DNA of 64,000 nucleotides from Staphylococcus sp. GSSP0090 (lineage in GTDB: Bacteria > Bacillota > Bacilli > Staphylococcales > Staphylococcaceae), in the NCBI RefSeq assembly GCF_013391405.1, contig NZ_JACBFD010000002.1, forward strand, positions 44,839-108,838, read 5' to 3'. The position numbers and the translations under genes were made by a program. Below are positions 27,640-38,293 of this stretch, piece by piece. Below the pieces are notes generated by a model. That model was not told the origin of the DNA and ran no database searches. It saw only the letters and a program-made list of their open reading frames with translations. Position 1 is the stretch's first letter, and each line of letters begins with the position of its first letter.

Positions 27640-28554
27640 ATGAAAAAATTATTGTTTCCGTTACTTGCTTTAATGCTTATTTTAGCCGCGTGTGGTAATA
27701 AATCAGATAGTGACTCAAATAGCGATAAAAAGGAAGAAACAAAATCATATAAATTAGATAGTGGGAAAAAAATCGATATTCCTAAAGATCCAAAACGTAT
27801 TGCTGTTGTGGCACCTACATATGCGGGCGGTATTAAATATCTCGGTGGTAAGATTGTTGCTGTAAATGAACAAGTTGACAGTAGTAAATTGCTTAAAGAT
27901 AAATTTAAGGGTGTTGAAAAAATTGGAGAAAACGATGTAGAAAAAGTTGCAAAAACGAAGCCTGACTTAATCGTCGTTTATTCAACAGATAAAAATATCA
28001 AAAAATATCAAAAAATTGCACCTACAGTGGTTTATGACTATGGTAAACATAAGTATTTAGATCAACAAAGAGAATTAGGGAAATTGTTAGGTAAAGAAGA
28101 TGAAGTAAAATCTTGGGAAGATGACTGGAAGTCTCAAACTAAAAAAGATGGTCAAGAGATAAAAGATAAAATAGGTGAAGATGCTACGGTTTCAATCTTT
28201 GATGAATTTGATAAAAAATTATATAGTTATGGTCCTAACTGGGGTCGTGGCGGTGAAGTATTGTATCAAGCATTTGGTCTGAAAATACCTGATAAACTTA
28301 ATGACTTAGTTAAAAAAGAAGGCTGGGCAGAAGTTAAACAAGAAAAAATTGCAGATTATGCTGGCGATTACATTGTTTCAACAAGTGAAGGTAAATCAAC
28401 ACCTGCTTATGAAAAAACAGACTTATGGAATAATATTCCAGCGGTACAACAAGGTAATGTAATTAAAGTACAAGCTGAGACATATTGGTACAATGATCCA
28501 TACACATTAGAATTTATGAGAAAAGATTTAAAAGAAAAGTTTTTAAAAAATTAA
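27640..28554 (+). CDS. fhuD2: Hydroxamate siderophore-binding lipoprotein FhuD2
   Basis: A 304-residue lipoprotein: signal peptide with lipobox LAAC (Cys at residue 18), a Ser/Asp/Lys-rich tether, then a class III siderophore-binding domain. Long stretches such as DPKRIAVVAPTYAGG, FDEFDKKLYSYGPNWGRGG and TYWYNDPYTLEFMRKDLKEK agree with S. aureus FhuD2, including the Tyr/Trp/Arg residues that hold iron(III)-hydroxamates. It delivers ferrichrome or desferrioxamine to the FhuBGC permease encoded elsewhere. It stands alone under a Fur box, as in S. aureus. Confidence 0.9.
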   Translation: MKKLLFPLLALMLILAACGNKSDSDSNSDKKEETKSYKLDSGKKIDIPKDPKRIAVVAPTYAGGIKYLGGKIVAVNEQVDSSKLLKDKFKGVEKIGENDVEKVAKTKPDLIVVYSTDKNIKKYQKIAPTVVYDYGKHKYLDQQRELGKLLGKEDEVKSWEDDWKSQTKKDGQEIKDKIGEDATVSIFDEFDKKLYSYGPNWGRGGEVLYQAFGLKIPDKLNDLVKKEGWAEVKQEKIADYAGDYIVSTSEGKSTPAYEKTDLWNNIPAVQQGNVIKVQAETYWYNDPYTLEFMRKDLKEKFLKN

Positions 28555-28645
28555 ACTAACACATCATGACATTAAATAAATTAAAGTGTGTTAAGTAAAT
28601 AACAAGTTTATGGAAGCAATGCTCACGCTCATGACTTGCAAACGC

Positions 28646-28692
28646 TAGCTATGAAGCAATCTATGATAATAGATTGCTTCATAGCTATTTTT
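28646..28692 (+). terminator. Terminator after fhuD2
   Basis: A 19-bp perfect stem (TAGCTATGAAGCAATCTAT and its complement) with a 4-nt loop and a T run. Confidence 0.9.
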
Positions 28693-28741
28693 ATAGTTTT
28701 AGGGGATTAAAGTTATAGGACAGTGATTCATTATAGTTAAC

Positions 28742-28774
28742 AATGTAAACTTTTTATTTTTAAAAGTTTACATT
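28742..28774 (+). promoter_or_regulatory. BirA operator of bioY
   Basis: Perfect inverted repeat AATGTAAAC-N15-GTTTACATT, the spacing and half-site type of biotin-repressor operators. The -10 TATAAT follows at 28780-28785, so bound BirA would cover the promoter. Confidence 0.75.
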
Positions 28775-28808
28775 CGTGATATAATTTTTTCATCAAGGAG
28801 GAATAACT

Positions 28809-29357
28809 ATGACAACAAAAAGATTAGTCTACACAGCATTGATGACAGCGATGATTGCGGTACTAGGATTTGTACCAGCCATACCCTTACCAGTGATGCC
28901 TGTACCTATTGTTTTACAAAATATAGGTATATTTTTAGCAGCTATACTGCTTGGACGTAAATATGGGACTTTAAGTGTCATTGTTTTACTATTACTAGTA
29001 GCAACAGGACTGCCGCTATTATCTGGTGGTCGCGGTGGTATTGGCGTATTTGTCGGACCTTCAGCAGGTTTTTTATTTATGTATCCAGTGATTACTTATT
29101 TGATTGGTTTAGTGAGAGATTTATATTTTAATAAAATGAATTTTATTGTATTATTAGGTACAACAATTGTGTTCGGTGTATTACTTTTAGATATTGTAGG
29201 AACGATTATTATGGGATGGATTACAAATTTACCAATTTCTAAGTCAGTCATGTTATCATTTGTCTTTATGCCTGGAGATTTATTAAAAGCAATCATTGCG
29301 AGTTTAATAGGCAACACAATGTTAAACCATAGTCAATTTAAACAGTTAATGAAGTGA
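28809..29357 (+). CDS. bioY: Biotin transporter BioY
   Basis: A 182-residue membrane protein with about six helices. Conserved BioY segments are PVMPVPIVLQNIGIFLAAILLG (residues 28-49), LLSGGRGGIGVFVGPSAGFL (near 70-89) and the late FMPGDLLKAIIASLIG (near 156). It is the substrate-binding S component of ECF biotin uptake; no ATPase or EcfT genes are next to it, so it probably uses the shared ECF module. A BirA operator upstream supports the biotin assignment. AAGGAGGA precedes the ATG. Confidence 0.88.
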   Translation: MTTKRLVYTALMTAMIAVLGFVPAIPLPVMPVPIVLQNIGIFLAAILLGRKYGTLSVIVLLLLVATGLPLLSGGRGGIGVFVGPSAGFLFMYPVITYLIGLVRDLYFNKMNFIVLLGTTIVFGVLLLDIVGTIIMGWITNLPISKSVMLSFVFMPGDLLKAIIASLIGNTMLNHSQFKQLMK

Positions 29358-29380
29358 AGATATAGGAGAGGGTGTATGAA

Positions 29381-30130
29381 TTGGTCATTTCCATGAATGA
29401 TATTTTTCAACAAGGCACAGTTTATCAAGATGATAAAAGCAAAACGATTTATTTAACGCCTGAAGAACCTTTAGTATATGATACAAACAAATGGAACTAT
29501 AAGCGAATGCCTACGATTGATTCTTGGAAATTAGATATGGCCTATCAACAAGTCATGCATAAGCAGCAAGGTTCTTCCCATCTCGCATTTACTTTTCCGG
29601 AAAATGAAAGCCTAAATCAGCAATGGTTGGATGAAATAAAGGCATTGGAATTTGATCTTGGTATTATGGAACTTTACGCGATTGAACCTCAGCATATCAA
29701 GCTATCTATAAAGAATGAAATAGATGTTACAATCGTAAATGATGATACCCTTGAAGATTACATAGCGATTTATCGCAAATTTGCAGAGCCTTATGGGATA
29801 GCCTATGCTAATGAAAGTATAGAGATGATTCGTAGTCAATTTCCACAAGAAAATAAAATGAGAATCTTAGCATATCAAGCTGGCGTGCCAGTTGGTATAT
29901 TAGACTTGATTATTGGAATCTCAACAATTGAAATAGATGGCTTTGGTGTTTTGGATGAATATCAAAGGCAGGGTATTGGTAGTGTGATGCAATCATTTGT
30001 TGCACAGATTGCAAAAGATAAAACGATTATCTTGATCGCTGATGGTGAGGATAGTGCGAAGGATATGTATATCAAGCAGGGTTATATATTTATTAGCTAC
30101 TGTTATCAAATTCTAAAAGAAGATATCTAG
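29381..30130 (+). CDS. GNAT-family acetyltransferase
   Basis: A protein of about 249 residues whose C-terminal part carries the GNAT acetyl-CoA loop (FGVLDEYQRQGIGSVMQSFV, near residue 190). The N-terminal half is unassigned. The substrate is unknown. The start is uncertain: GGAGAGG at 29365-29371 is followed at good distance by an in-frame TTG (29381); an ATG at 29393 is the alternative, and the in-frame GTG at 29372 is too close to the site. It follows bioY after 15-25 nt, so it is likely in the same transcript. Confidence 0.7.
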   Translation: MVISMNDIFQQGTVYQDDKSKTIYLTPEEPLVYDTNKWNYKRMPTIDSWKLDMAYQQVMHKQQGSSHLAFTFPENESLNQQWLDEIKALEFDLGIMELYAIEPQHIKLSIKNEIDVTIVNDDTLEDYIAIYRKFAEPYGIAYANESIEMIRSQFPQENKMRILAYQAGVPVGILDLIIGISTIEIDGFGVLDEYQRQGIGSVMQSFVAQIAKDKTIILIADGEDSAKDMYIKQGYIFISYCYQILKEDI

Positions 30131-30159
30131 AATAATAAATGACATTAGTAAATAGTAAT

Positions 30160-30206
30160 GCGGAGACATAGTTTGTTAATCAATTAACTATGTCTCCGCT
30201 ATTTTT
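30160..30206. terminator. Bidirectional terminator overlapping the fdhD 3' end
   Basis: GCGGAGACATAGTT...AACTATGTCTCCGC with T runs; the plus-strand side serves bioY/GNAT and the minus-strand side overlaps the last codons of fdhD. Confidence 0.85.
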
Positions 30207-30985
30207 ATGCGTTCAGGGTGACTGTAGATGTTAAAGTTACCGTCTCTAATAAAACCAATGGCTGTAATATTTAAATCTTGTGCAAGTGTGATGGCTAGTG
30301 TGGTTGGTGCGGATTTAGAGAGGATAACACCTACACCGATTTTAGCAGCTTTAATTAATATTTCTGAAGAGATTCTACCACTGAATATAAGCACTTTATT
30401 ACGTACTGGTATATGTCTTTCAATGCAGTAACCATACAATTTATCCAGTGCATTATGGCGTCCGATATCTTGTCGATGTTCAAAAAAAGCATCCCCATCA
30501 CTAATGGCTGCATTGTGTAAACCGCCTGTTTGTTTGAACACTTCACTGGCACTTTGTAAACGAGTCATCATATTCAGTACTTGTTGAGGATTTAATTCAA
30601 TTTTTGACATTGAAGTTTTTGCTACAGCTGCATCGTTTTGAAAATAAAACTCTCTACTCTTGCCACAACAAGATGCGATCATGCGTTTAGTGGAATATTC
30701 GAAACGTTCTCCTAAGGATTTTGTTAACTCTACGTGTGCAAATCCCTTACTATCATCTATTTGAATAGACTTTAAATCATCGCTTCTTAATATAGCGCCT
30801 TCTGAAGCTAAAAATCCTAATGTAAGTTCTTCCATATGATTCGGACTACATATGACTGTAGCAAATTCTTCACCATTCACCATAATCGTTAATGGAAATT
30901 CTGTTACATAATGATCTTTTTTTTCTATCAGTTCACCATTTTCAAAGCGCACAATTGTTTGATTTGTTAAAACATCTTCATGCAT
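30188..30985 (-). CDS. fdhD: Formate dehydrogenase sulfurtransferase FdhD
   Basis: A 265-residue protein of the FdhD family. The sulfur-carrying cysteine motif is seen as IASCCGKS near residue 105, and the GGLHNAAISDG and DIGRHNALDKLYG motifs (near 155 and 172) are conserved. FdhD passes sulfur to the bis-MGD cofactor so that formate dehydrogenase becomes active. Its client is very probably the enzyme encoded at 5231-8185. It is monocistronic and divergent from galR; the ribosome-binding site GAGGTGCG precedes the ATG. Confidence 0.9.
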   Translation of the reverse strand: MHEDVLTNQTIVRFENGELIEKKDHYVTEFPLTIMVNGEEFATVICSPNHMEELTLGFLASEGAILRSDDLKSIQIDDSKGFAHVELTKSLGERFEYSTKRMIASCCGKSREFYFQNDAAVAKTSMSKIELNPQQVLNMMTRLQSASEVFKQTGGLHNAAISDGDAFFEHRQDIGRHNALDKLYGYCIERHIPVRNKVLIFSGRISSEILIKAAKIGVGVILSKSAPTTLAITLAQDLNITAIGFIRDGNFNIYSHPERIKIAET

Positions 30986-31148
30986 AGACGCACCTCATTT
31001 CATACTCAATTACTATTTTAGCGTATTTTTAACTGTAACAAAATAATTCAGTTTTTCTTAGTCATATCATTTCATCTATTCTTTTGTAAATTCATTTTAA
31101 CAAATCATAAGATAAGGTTAACCAAAATTGATTTAATACGTAGTGAGA

Positions 31149-31166
31149 AGTAAACTTAAAGTAAAC
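31149..31166 (+). promoter_or_regulatory. Possible GalR half-sites before galR
   Basis: AGTAAAC occurs twice (31149-31155, 31160-31166), the same heptamer seen at the galK promoter. Autoregulation by GalR is inferred. Confidence 0.35.
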
Positions 31167-31190
31167 AATACTAAAAGAGGTGATCCATAA

Positions 31191-32195
<1,005 letters not shown>

Positions 32196-32204
32196 ATAAC
32201 TTTA

Positions 32205-32248
32205 TTGACAAAACATTTAGTAAAAAAGTAAACTTTATTTGTGTTTAC
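32205..32248 (+). promoter_or_regulatory. galK promoter and putative GalR operator
   Basis: TTGACA (32205-32210) is followed after 18 nt by TAAACT. The inverted repeat GTAAAC-N9-GTTTAC (32228-32248) covers the -10 area, consistent with a LacI-family operator. Confidence 0.5.
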
Positions 32249-32298
32249 TAAGCAAAATGATAGTAGTGAGATGTCTAGATAAAAGGAGTGGCAAACTT

Positions 32299-33459
32299 AT
32301 GTTAAAGGGAATGCACAAAAAGTTTGAAGCATTATTTGATGTGAAAGCAGATGTGAGCGCGTTTGCACCGGGTCGAATTAATTTAATTGGTGAACATACC
32401 GATTATAATGGTGGTTATGTATTTCCAGCTGCAATAGAACTGGGGACATATGGTTTAGCGTCTATACGAACAGATCGGATCATTCAGTTATATTCTAATA
32501 ATTTTGAAGATATAGGTATGGTGTCTTTTTCATTAGATGAACTCGAATTTAACACGCAACATGATTGGGCAAACTATCCAAAAGGTGTCGTTAAATATTT
32601 AAAAGAACAATTTAATGAAATGGATCGTGGATTCAATATTTTAATTGAAGGTAATATACCAAATGGTGCTAGTTTATCATCATCAGCTTCTATTGAATTA
32701 TTAACGGGTTGGTTAATTAAACAGTTATTTAATTTAAACTTAGAGCGACTGCAATTAATAAAATTAGGTCAAGTCGTTGAAAATAAATTTATGGGTGTTA
32801 ATTCAGGTATCATGGATCAATTTATTATCGGCATGGGTAAAGCGGAACATGCCATATTACTAGATACAGCCACACTTGACTTCACGTATGTACCAACTAA
32901 GTTTGGTGATTATGTTATTTCAATTATGAATACGAACAAAAGACGTTCACTTACCGAAAGTAAATATAATGAACGAAGAGCTGAGTGTGAAGCTGCACTA
33001 TCACAATTACAACAGCAATTAGAGATAACAGCTTTAGGTGAATTATCTTTAGCTGAATTTGACAAGTATCAATCACTTATAACGGATGAGGTAGTAAGTA
33101 GACGTGCGAGACATGCGATTTCAGAAAATGAGAGAACGAAACTTGCACATCAAGCATTGTCTGAAAATAACTTCGAACAATTTGGCGCATTACTTAATGC
33201 ATCACACAAATCATTAAAAGAAGATTACGAAGTGACAGGGATTGAATTAGATACTTTAGCAGAAACGGCCCAAAAGGTAGATGGCGTATTAGGCGCAAGA
33301 ATGACAGGGGCAGGCTTTGCAGGATGCGCGATTGCTTTAGTTAATAAAAATAGTATACAGAAGTTAGAAGATGAAGTTTCAACAACTTATATTGAAAAAA
33401 TCGGATATGCCCCTTCGTTTTATCACGTAGGTATAAGTGATGGCGTTAAGTCTTTGTAA
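32299..33459 (+). CDS. galK: Galactokinase
   Basis: A 386-residue GHMP kinase. Motif 1 is APGRINLIGEHTDYNGG (near residue 22-38, the galactokinase signature), motif 2 is PNGASLSSSASIE (near 118) and motif 3 is GARMTGAGFAGCAIA (near 333). It phosphorylates galactose at C1 in the cytosol, the first Leloir step. The start MLKGMHKK at 32299 is supported by AAAGGAGTGG; the longer frame reaches into the operator region and is unlikely. Confidence 0.93.
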   Translation: MLKGMHKKFEALFDVKADVSAFAPGRINLIGEHTDYNGGYVFPAAIELGTYGLASIRTDRIIQLYSNNFEDIGMVSFSLDELEFNTQHDWANYPKGVVKYLKEQFNEMDRGFNILIEGNIPNGASLSSSASIELLTGWLIKQLFNLNLERLQLIKLGQVVENKFMGVNSGIMDQFIIGMGKAEHAILLDTATLDFTYVPTKFGDYVISIMNTNKRRSLTESKYNERRAECEAALSQLQQQLEITALGELSLAEFDKYQSLITDEVVSRRARHAISENERTKLAHQALSENNFEQFGALLNASHKSLKEDYEVTGIELDTLAETAQKVDGVLGARMTGAGFAGCAIALVNKNSIQKLEDEVSTTYIEKIGYAPSFYHVGISDGVKSL

Positions 33460-33494
33460 GTAAGACCAAATGATTAAGTGAAAGGATGTTGAAT

Positions 33495-34496
33495 ATGTCT
33501 GTATTAGTATTAGGTGGTGCTGGTTATATAGGCAGCCACGCGGTAGATCAATTAATAAGTAGAGGTTACGACGTCGTAGTAGTAGATAATTTAGGGACAG
33601 GACATCGTGCTGCTGTGAATAAAGATGCTCGCTTCTATGAAGGGGATATACGTGATAAGTCATTTTTAGATAATGTCTTTGCAACAGAATCAATAGAAGG
33701 TGTATTCCACTTCTGCGCTTATTCATTAGTGGGGGAATCGGTTGATAAACCCTTAGCGTATTTCAATAATAATGTAAATGGTTTACAAGTATTATTAGAA
33801 GTGATGTATGATCATCAAGTAAAACATATTATCTTTTCTTCAACTGCAGCAGTATATGGCGAACCTGATACAGTGCCTATTACTGAAATGGATTCTAAAA
33901 CACCGACGAGTCCATATGGTGAAAGTAAATTAATGATGGAAAAAATGATGCACTGGAGTCACAAGGCATATGGCGTTAATTATGCAGCATTGCGTTATTT
34001 TAATGTCGCAGGTGCAAAAGAAGATGGTACGATCGGTGAAGATCACCGTCCAGAGACACATTTAATACCCATAGTATTGGAAGTTGCATTGGGTCAAAGA
34101 GAAGTATTAACGGTATTTGGTGATGACTATGATACAGAAGATGGTTCGTGTATTCGTGATTACCTTCATGTTGTGGATTTGATAGATGCACATATTTTAG
34201 CTTACCAACATTTACAAAATGGTGGAGAATCTGGTGCATTTAATTTAGGAAGCAGTCAAGGGTATTCTGTATTTGAGATATTAGAAGCGGCACGAAAGGT
34301 GACAAATCAACCAATTGAAGCGAAAGTTGGGCCTAGAAGAGCAGGAGATCCTAGTAAATTAGTTGCATCTAGTGATAAAGCACAATCCATACTTGGTTGG
34401 AAACCGAAGCATGATCGTATTCATGACATCATTGATTCAGCTTGGCGTTGGCATAATCAACATCCTAACGGTTATCAAGAAGATACGGAGGTATAA
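33495..34496 (+). CDS. galE: UDP-glucose 4-epimerase
   Basis: A 333-residue short-chain dehydrogenase-type epimerase. The NAD motif GGAGYIGSH (residues 8-16), the catalytic SSTAAVYGE...SPYGESK with Tyr-x3-Lys (Tyr near 145), and DYLHVVDL (near 223) are present. It interconverts UDP-galactose and UDP-glucose. The start at 33495 is used because AAAGGATG stands upstream. It follows galK after 35 nt in the operon. Confidence 0.92.
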   Translation: MSVLVLGGAGYIGSHAVDQLISRGYDVVVVDNLGTGHRAAVNKDARFYEGDIRDKSFLDNVFATESIEGVFHFCAYSLVGESVDKPLAYFNNNVNGLQVLLEVMYDHQVKHIIFSSTAAVYGEPDTVPITEMDSKTPTSPYGESKLMMEKMMHWSHKAYGVNYAALRYFNVAGAKEDGTIGEDHRPETHLIPIVLEVALGQREVLTVFGDDYDTEDGSCIRDYLHVVDLIDAHILAYQHLQNGGESGAFNLGSSQGYSVFEILEAARKVTNQPIEAKVGPRRAGDPSKLVASSDKAQSILGWKPKHDRIHDIIDSAWRWHNQHPNGYQEDTEV

Positions 34497-34499
34497 AGC

Positions 34500-35990
34500 A
34501 TGTTATTAAATCAACAATTAGTGCAACAATTTGTAACGCATGCAATTACGTTTGGTGATTATGAACAAGAAGACTGTATTTATATTCAAAATCAACTGCT
34601 ACGTATTTTAAATGCATCAGGCATCGATACTGATAGTGAAGCCCAATTAAGTGAAGATGCAACTGCTAATACGATTGCTCAGTATTGGATAAAGCAAGCA
34701 GTTGATGAACATTGCCTAGAAGATGCATTATATAAAAAAGAAAACGTTGAAGCACAAATCTTAGATTTAATAACACCACGACCTTCAGTAATGAATCGTC
34801 ATTTTGCAGAAGCCTATAAAAAATCACCAGAAGCAGCTACCAATTACTTTTATGAAATGGCTAAACGTAATCATTATGTAAAAGAAGATGCGATTGCTCA
34901 TAATATCAATTACGAAGTTGAAACAGAGTATGGTGACATTGAAATTACCATCAATTTATCTAAACCTGAAAAAGATGCGAAGCAAATTGCAAAAGCGAAA
35001 GCTGAGCCAGCTAAACACTATCCTAAATGTGCACTATGCGTTGAAAATGAGGGGTATGAAGGATCAGTCACACAAGCAGCACGTACCAATCACCGTATTA
35101 TACATTTGAAATTAGATGGACAGATGTGGGGATTCCAATATTCACCATATGCATATTTTCCAGAACACAGTATTGTGTTATCCGAGCAGCATGTACCTAT
35201 GGCAATTAATAAACAAACGTTTATCAATTTATTAGATTTTATTGAACAATTTCCACATTACTTTATTGGTTCCAATGCGGATATACCTTTAGTAGGGGGG
35301 TCAATTTTATCTCATAATCATTATCAAGCTGGAAAGCATACATTTCCTATGGATAATGCAGCAGAAATTGAACGCTTCAACATGGATGGTTTTTCAACAG
35401 TAACAGCTAGTACATTACATTGGCCGATGAGTGTGATTCGATTAAAAAGTGAAAATCGAGTCGATTTAATAAACGCAGCAACACATGTCATGGATACGTG
35501 GAATCAATACTCAGATGAAGCGATAGACATCAGAGCATTCAGTAATGATGGAGAAAGACATCACACTATAACGCCCATTGCACGTTACAGACAAAAACAA
35601 TATGAATTAGATATCGTTTTAAGAGATAATCAAACGTCCGAAGCATTTCCTGATGGCATATTCCATCCCCATGCAGATGTACAACATATAAAGAAAGAAA
35701 ATATTGGTTTAATTGAAGTGATGGGTACGGCAATTTTACCTGGACGTTTGAAAGAAGAAATTCGCCAAGTAAAAACGTATCTTCTTGGAGATAAATCATT
35801 AGATTTAGGTATTCACCAACAGTGGGCTGAACATATGAAGCAAACTTATGATATTAATCAACAAAATGTTGACGATATTGTCGGTAAAGAAGTTGGCTAT
35901 AAATTTAAACGTGTGCTAGAAGATGCAGGTGTTTTTAAAAATACAGATAGTGGACGCCAAGCGTTTAAGCGGTTTATCAAACAGTTATGA
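34500..35990 (+). CDS. galT: Galactose-1-phosphate uridylyltransferase, Firmicute type
   Basis: A 496-residue protein of the GalT class II (Firmicute) group, longer than the E. coli type. Visible are PRPSVMNRHF near residue 97, a cysteine pair CALCVENEGYEGS near 177 and GGSILSHNHYQAGKHTFPM near 266, in which the HNH(Y)Q histidines take part in uridylyl transfer. It converts galactose 1-phosphate and UDP-glucose to UDP-galactose and glucose 1-phosphate. GGAGGT precedes the ATG, and the gap from galE is only 3 nt. A terminator follows the gene. Confidence 0.92.
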   Translation: MLLNQQLVQQFVTHAITFGDYEQEDCIYIQNQLLRILNASGIDTDSEAQLSEDATANTIAQYWIKQAVDEHCLEDALYKKENVEAQILDLITPRPSVMNRHFAEAYKKSPEAATNYFYEMAKRNHYVKEDAIAHNINYEVETEYGDIEITINLSKPEKDAKQIAKAKAEPAKHYPKCALCVENEGYEGSVTQAARTNHRIIHLKLDGQMWGFQYSPYAYFPEHSIVLSEQHVPMAINKQTFINLLDFIEQFPHYFIGSNADIPLVGGSILSHNHYQAGKHTFPMDNAAEIERFNMDGFSTVTASTLHWPMSVIRLKSENRVDLINAATHVMDTWNQYSDEAIDIRAFSNDGERHHTITPIARYRQKQYELDIVLRDNQTSEAFPDGIFHPHADVQHIKKENIGLIEVMGTAILPGRLKEEIRQVKTYLLGDKSLDLGIHQQWAEHMKQTYDINQQNVDDIVGKEVGYKFKRVLEDAGVFKNTDSGRQAFKRFIKQL

Positions 35991-36080
35991 TTAACATAAA
36001 GTAAACCGGAATGTGTTCAATCTAATCAAACACTTGATATATTGCGAGACTTGTTAATAAACTACTAATACTTTTAGGTT

Positions 36081-36135
36081 AGGCGGGGTTAATAAATCAC
36101 TTTGTACGTAAGGATTGATTGACCTCGCTCTTTTA
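36081..36135 (+). terminator. Likely terminator of the gal operon
   Basis: AGGCGGGGTTAAT...ATTGACCTCGCTC with wobble pairs, then a T-rich run. Confidence 0.6.
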
Positions 36136-36181
36136 TTTTCTTGTATACAAGCATATAATAAAATAAAAAGGAGTGATTATT

Positions 36182-36970
36182 TTGAAAATTAAAATGAAGT
36201 ATTTACTAATTTCATTTATTGCTTTATGTCTTGTGTTAGCAGGTTGTTCAAATGGAGAAAACAAAGATAACAGTAAAACGAAAAGTGATGATTCAACGAA
36301 ACAAGAGCTGCATGTTTCTGCAGCAGCAAGTCTTACGGATGTTACAAAAGATTTAGAAAAAGCTTTTAAAGAAGACCATAAAGATGTAGACGTTACCTTT
36401 AATTATGGTGGCTCCGGCGCGTTAAGACAACAAATTGAAAAAGGTGCGCCAGTAGATGTATTTATGTCTGCCAATACGAAAGATGTGGATGGACTGGTTG
36501 ATAAAGACAAAGCGCAGAATACATATGAGTATGCTAAAAACCAATTAGTACTAATTGGTGCAAAAGATAGTAACTATCATTCAGTTTCTGATATCCAAGC
36601 AGATGATAAGTTAGCCATTGGTGAAGCAAAATCAGTCCCAGCTGGTAAATATGCTGAGCAATATTTAAAAGACAATCAATTATACGATAAAGTGAAACCT
36701 AATTTAGTTTATGCAAAAGATGTGCGTCAAGTATTAAACTATGTGGAAAAAGGTAATGCACAATTAGGTTATGTGTATAAAACAGATTTATATCAATCAC
36801 AGCAAAATGGTAATAGTAAGGTTAAAGAAATTAATACAGCTGATTTGAAAAAACCAATTACTTATAAAGCTGCTACTACAACAGATAAAAAATTAGCAAA
36901 AGAATGGATAGATTTCTTAAAAACAGATAAAGCCAAAGATATATTGAAAAAATATCAATTTAATGCATAG
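36182..36970 (+). CDS. modA: Molybdate-binding lipoprotein ModA
   Basis: A 262-residue lipoprotein with lipobox LAGC (Cys near residue 21), then the molybdate-binding domain with AAASLTDV (near 48), NYGGSGALRQQIEKGAPVDVF (near 75) and YVEKGNAQLGYVY near 185. It captures molybdate outside the cell and hands it to ModBC. The start is taken as TTG at 36182, since AAGGAGTG lies 6 nt upstream; an internal ATG at 36194 is an alternative. Confidence 0.88.
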   Translation: MKIKMKYLLISFIALCLVLAGCSNGENKDNSKTKSDDSTKQELHVSAAASLTDVTKDLEKAFKEDHKDVDVTFNYGGSGALRQQIEKGAPVDVFMSANTKDVDGLVDKDKAQNTYEYAKNQLVLIGAKDSNYHSVSDIQADDKLAIGEAKSVPAGKYAEQYLKDNQLYDKVKPNLVYAKDVRQVLNYVEKGNAQLGYVYKTDLYQSQQNGNSKVKEINTADLKKPITYKAATTTDKKLAKEWIDFLKTDKAKDILKKYQFNA

Positions 36971-36982
36971 GAGGTTTTAGCA

Positions 36983-37654
36983 ATGCCAGATATTACACCA
37001 TTTTGGATATCGCTTAAAGTAGCCGTTATCAGTACAATCATCGTAACTTTAATAGGCATACTCATTTCAAAATGGTTATATAGACGCCATGGTATCATTG
37101 CTAGAATCTTAGAAAGTATTATCGTCTTGCCCATTGTATTACCACCGACTGTCATGGGCTTTATCTTACTCATAGTGTTTTCACCAAGGAGTTATATCGG
37201 TATATTCTTTACTGATGTTTTACATTTACCTGTCGTATTTACATTGACTGGTGCCGTTATTGCTTCTGTAATCGTCAGTTTCCCGCTGATGTACCAACAT
37301 ACAGTTCAAGGTTTCCGTAGTATTGATCATAAGATGCTCAATACGGCTAGAACAATGGGTGCGAGTGAAAGTAAAATATTTTTTAAATTAATCCTACCGC
37401 TATCTAAGCGCGCCATATTATCTGGTATCATGATGAGCTTTGCACGAGCGATTGGTGAATTTGGTGCTACACTTATGGTGGCTGGTTATATTCCAAATAA
37501 GACCAATACATTACCATTAGAGATTTATTTCTTAGTTGAACAAGGTAAAGAAAATCAAGCTTGGTTATGGGTGATTGTATTGGTAGCATTTGCAATAACT
37601 GTTATAGGGACAATTAATTTATTAAATAAAGATCGTTATCGGGAGGTAGATTAA
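36983..37654 (+). CDS. modB: Molybdate ABC permease ModB
   Basis: A 223-residue inner-membrane permease with five or six helices. The cytoplasmic coupling loop (ARTMGASESKIFFKLILPLSKR, near 118-139) and FARAIGEFGATLMVAG (near 153) are typical of ModB/CysT. It lies 12 nt after modA with AGGAGGT before the ATG. It forms the channel for molybdate with ModA and ModC. Confidence 0.9.
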   Translation: MPDITPFWISLKVAVISTIIVTLIGILISKWLYRRHGIIARILESIIVLPIVLPPTVMGFILLIVFSPRSYIGIFFTDVLHLPVVFTLTGAVIASVIVSFPLMYQHTVQGFRSIDHKMLNTARTMGASESKIFFKLILPLSKRAILSGIMMSFARAIGEFGATLMVAGYIPNKTNTLPLEIYFLVEQGKENQAWLWVIVLVAFAITVIGTINLLNKDRYREVD

Positions 37655-38260
37655 TTGTTACATATACATCTACAACATCAGCTTAAAGAAACGCCATTAA
37701 GCATACAAATTAAGGATGATAAACCAAAAATATATGCGATTAAAGGGCCATCCGGTATCGGCAAGACGACAATATTGAATATGATCGCGGGGTTAAGACA
37801 ACCTGATAATGCGTTTATACAACTAAATAAACGTATTATTTCAGATTCAGCACATGCAATTGATGTAAAAATTCAACAGCGAAATATTGGCTATCTTTTC
37901 CAAGATTACCAACTTTTCCCCAATATGAATGTCTATCAAAATATTACTTTCATGGCTCAACCTTCTGACCATATCGACAAATTGATGAAACAGCTCAATA
38001 TTGATTATCTTAGAACGCAGTATCCGATGCGTTTATCCGGGGGAGAAGCACAACGTGTCGCGCTAGCTAGAACACTCAGTACAAAACCAGACCTCATTTT
38101 GTTAGATGAACCATTTTCAAGTTTAGACGATGCGACTAAAAATGAGAGTATTCAACTCGTTCGGCGTATATTTGAAAAATGGCAAATTCCTATTATATTT
38201 GTGACACATTCAAATTATGAAGCATCGTCATTAGCACATGAAATTATCAACATTGAATAA
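37655..38260 (+). CDS. modC: Molybdate ABC ATPase ModC, short form
   Basis: A 201-residue ATPase with Walker A GPSGIGKTT (near residue 33), Q-loop FQDYQLFPNM, signature RLSGGEAQRVALAR (near 128) and Walker B ILLDEPFSSLDD (near 150). E. coli ModC is about 350 residues because of a C-terminal molybdate-binding (Mop) regulatory domain, which is absent here. Start codon TTG directly abuts the modB stop, with GGGAGGT upstream. Short ModC proteins are normal in staphylococci. Confidence 0.85.
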   Translation: MLHIHLQHQLKETPLSIQIKDDKPKIYAIKGPSGIGKTTILNMIAGLRQPDNAFIQLNKRIISDSAHAIDVKIQQRNIGYLFQDYQLFPNMNVYQNITFMAQPSDHIDKLMKQLNIDYLRTQYPMRLSGGEAQRVALARTLSTKPDLILLDEPFSSLDDATKNESIQLVRRIFEKWQIPIIFVTHSNYEASSLAHEIINIE

Positions 38261-38293
38261 AATCATCTTAAAAAATATATTTATGTAATTTAT

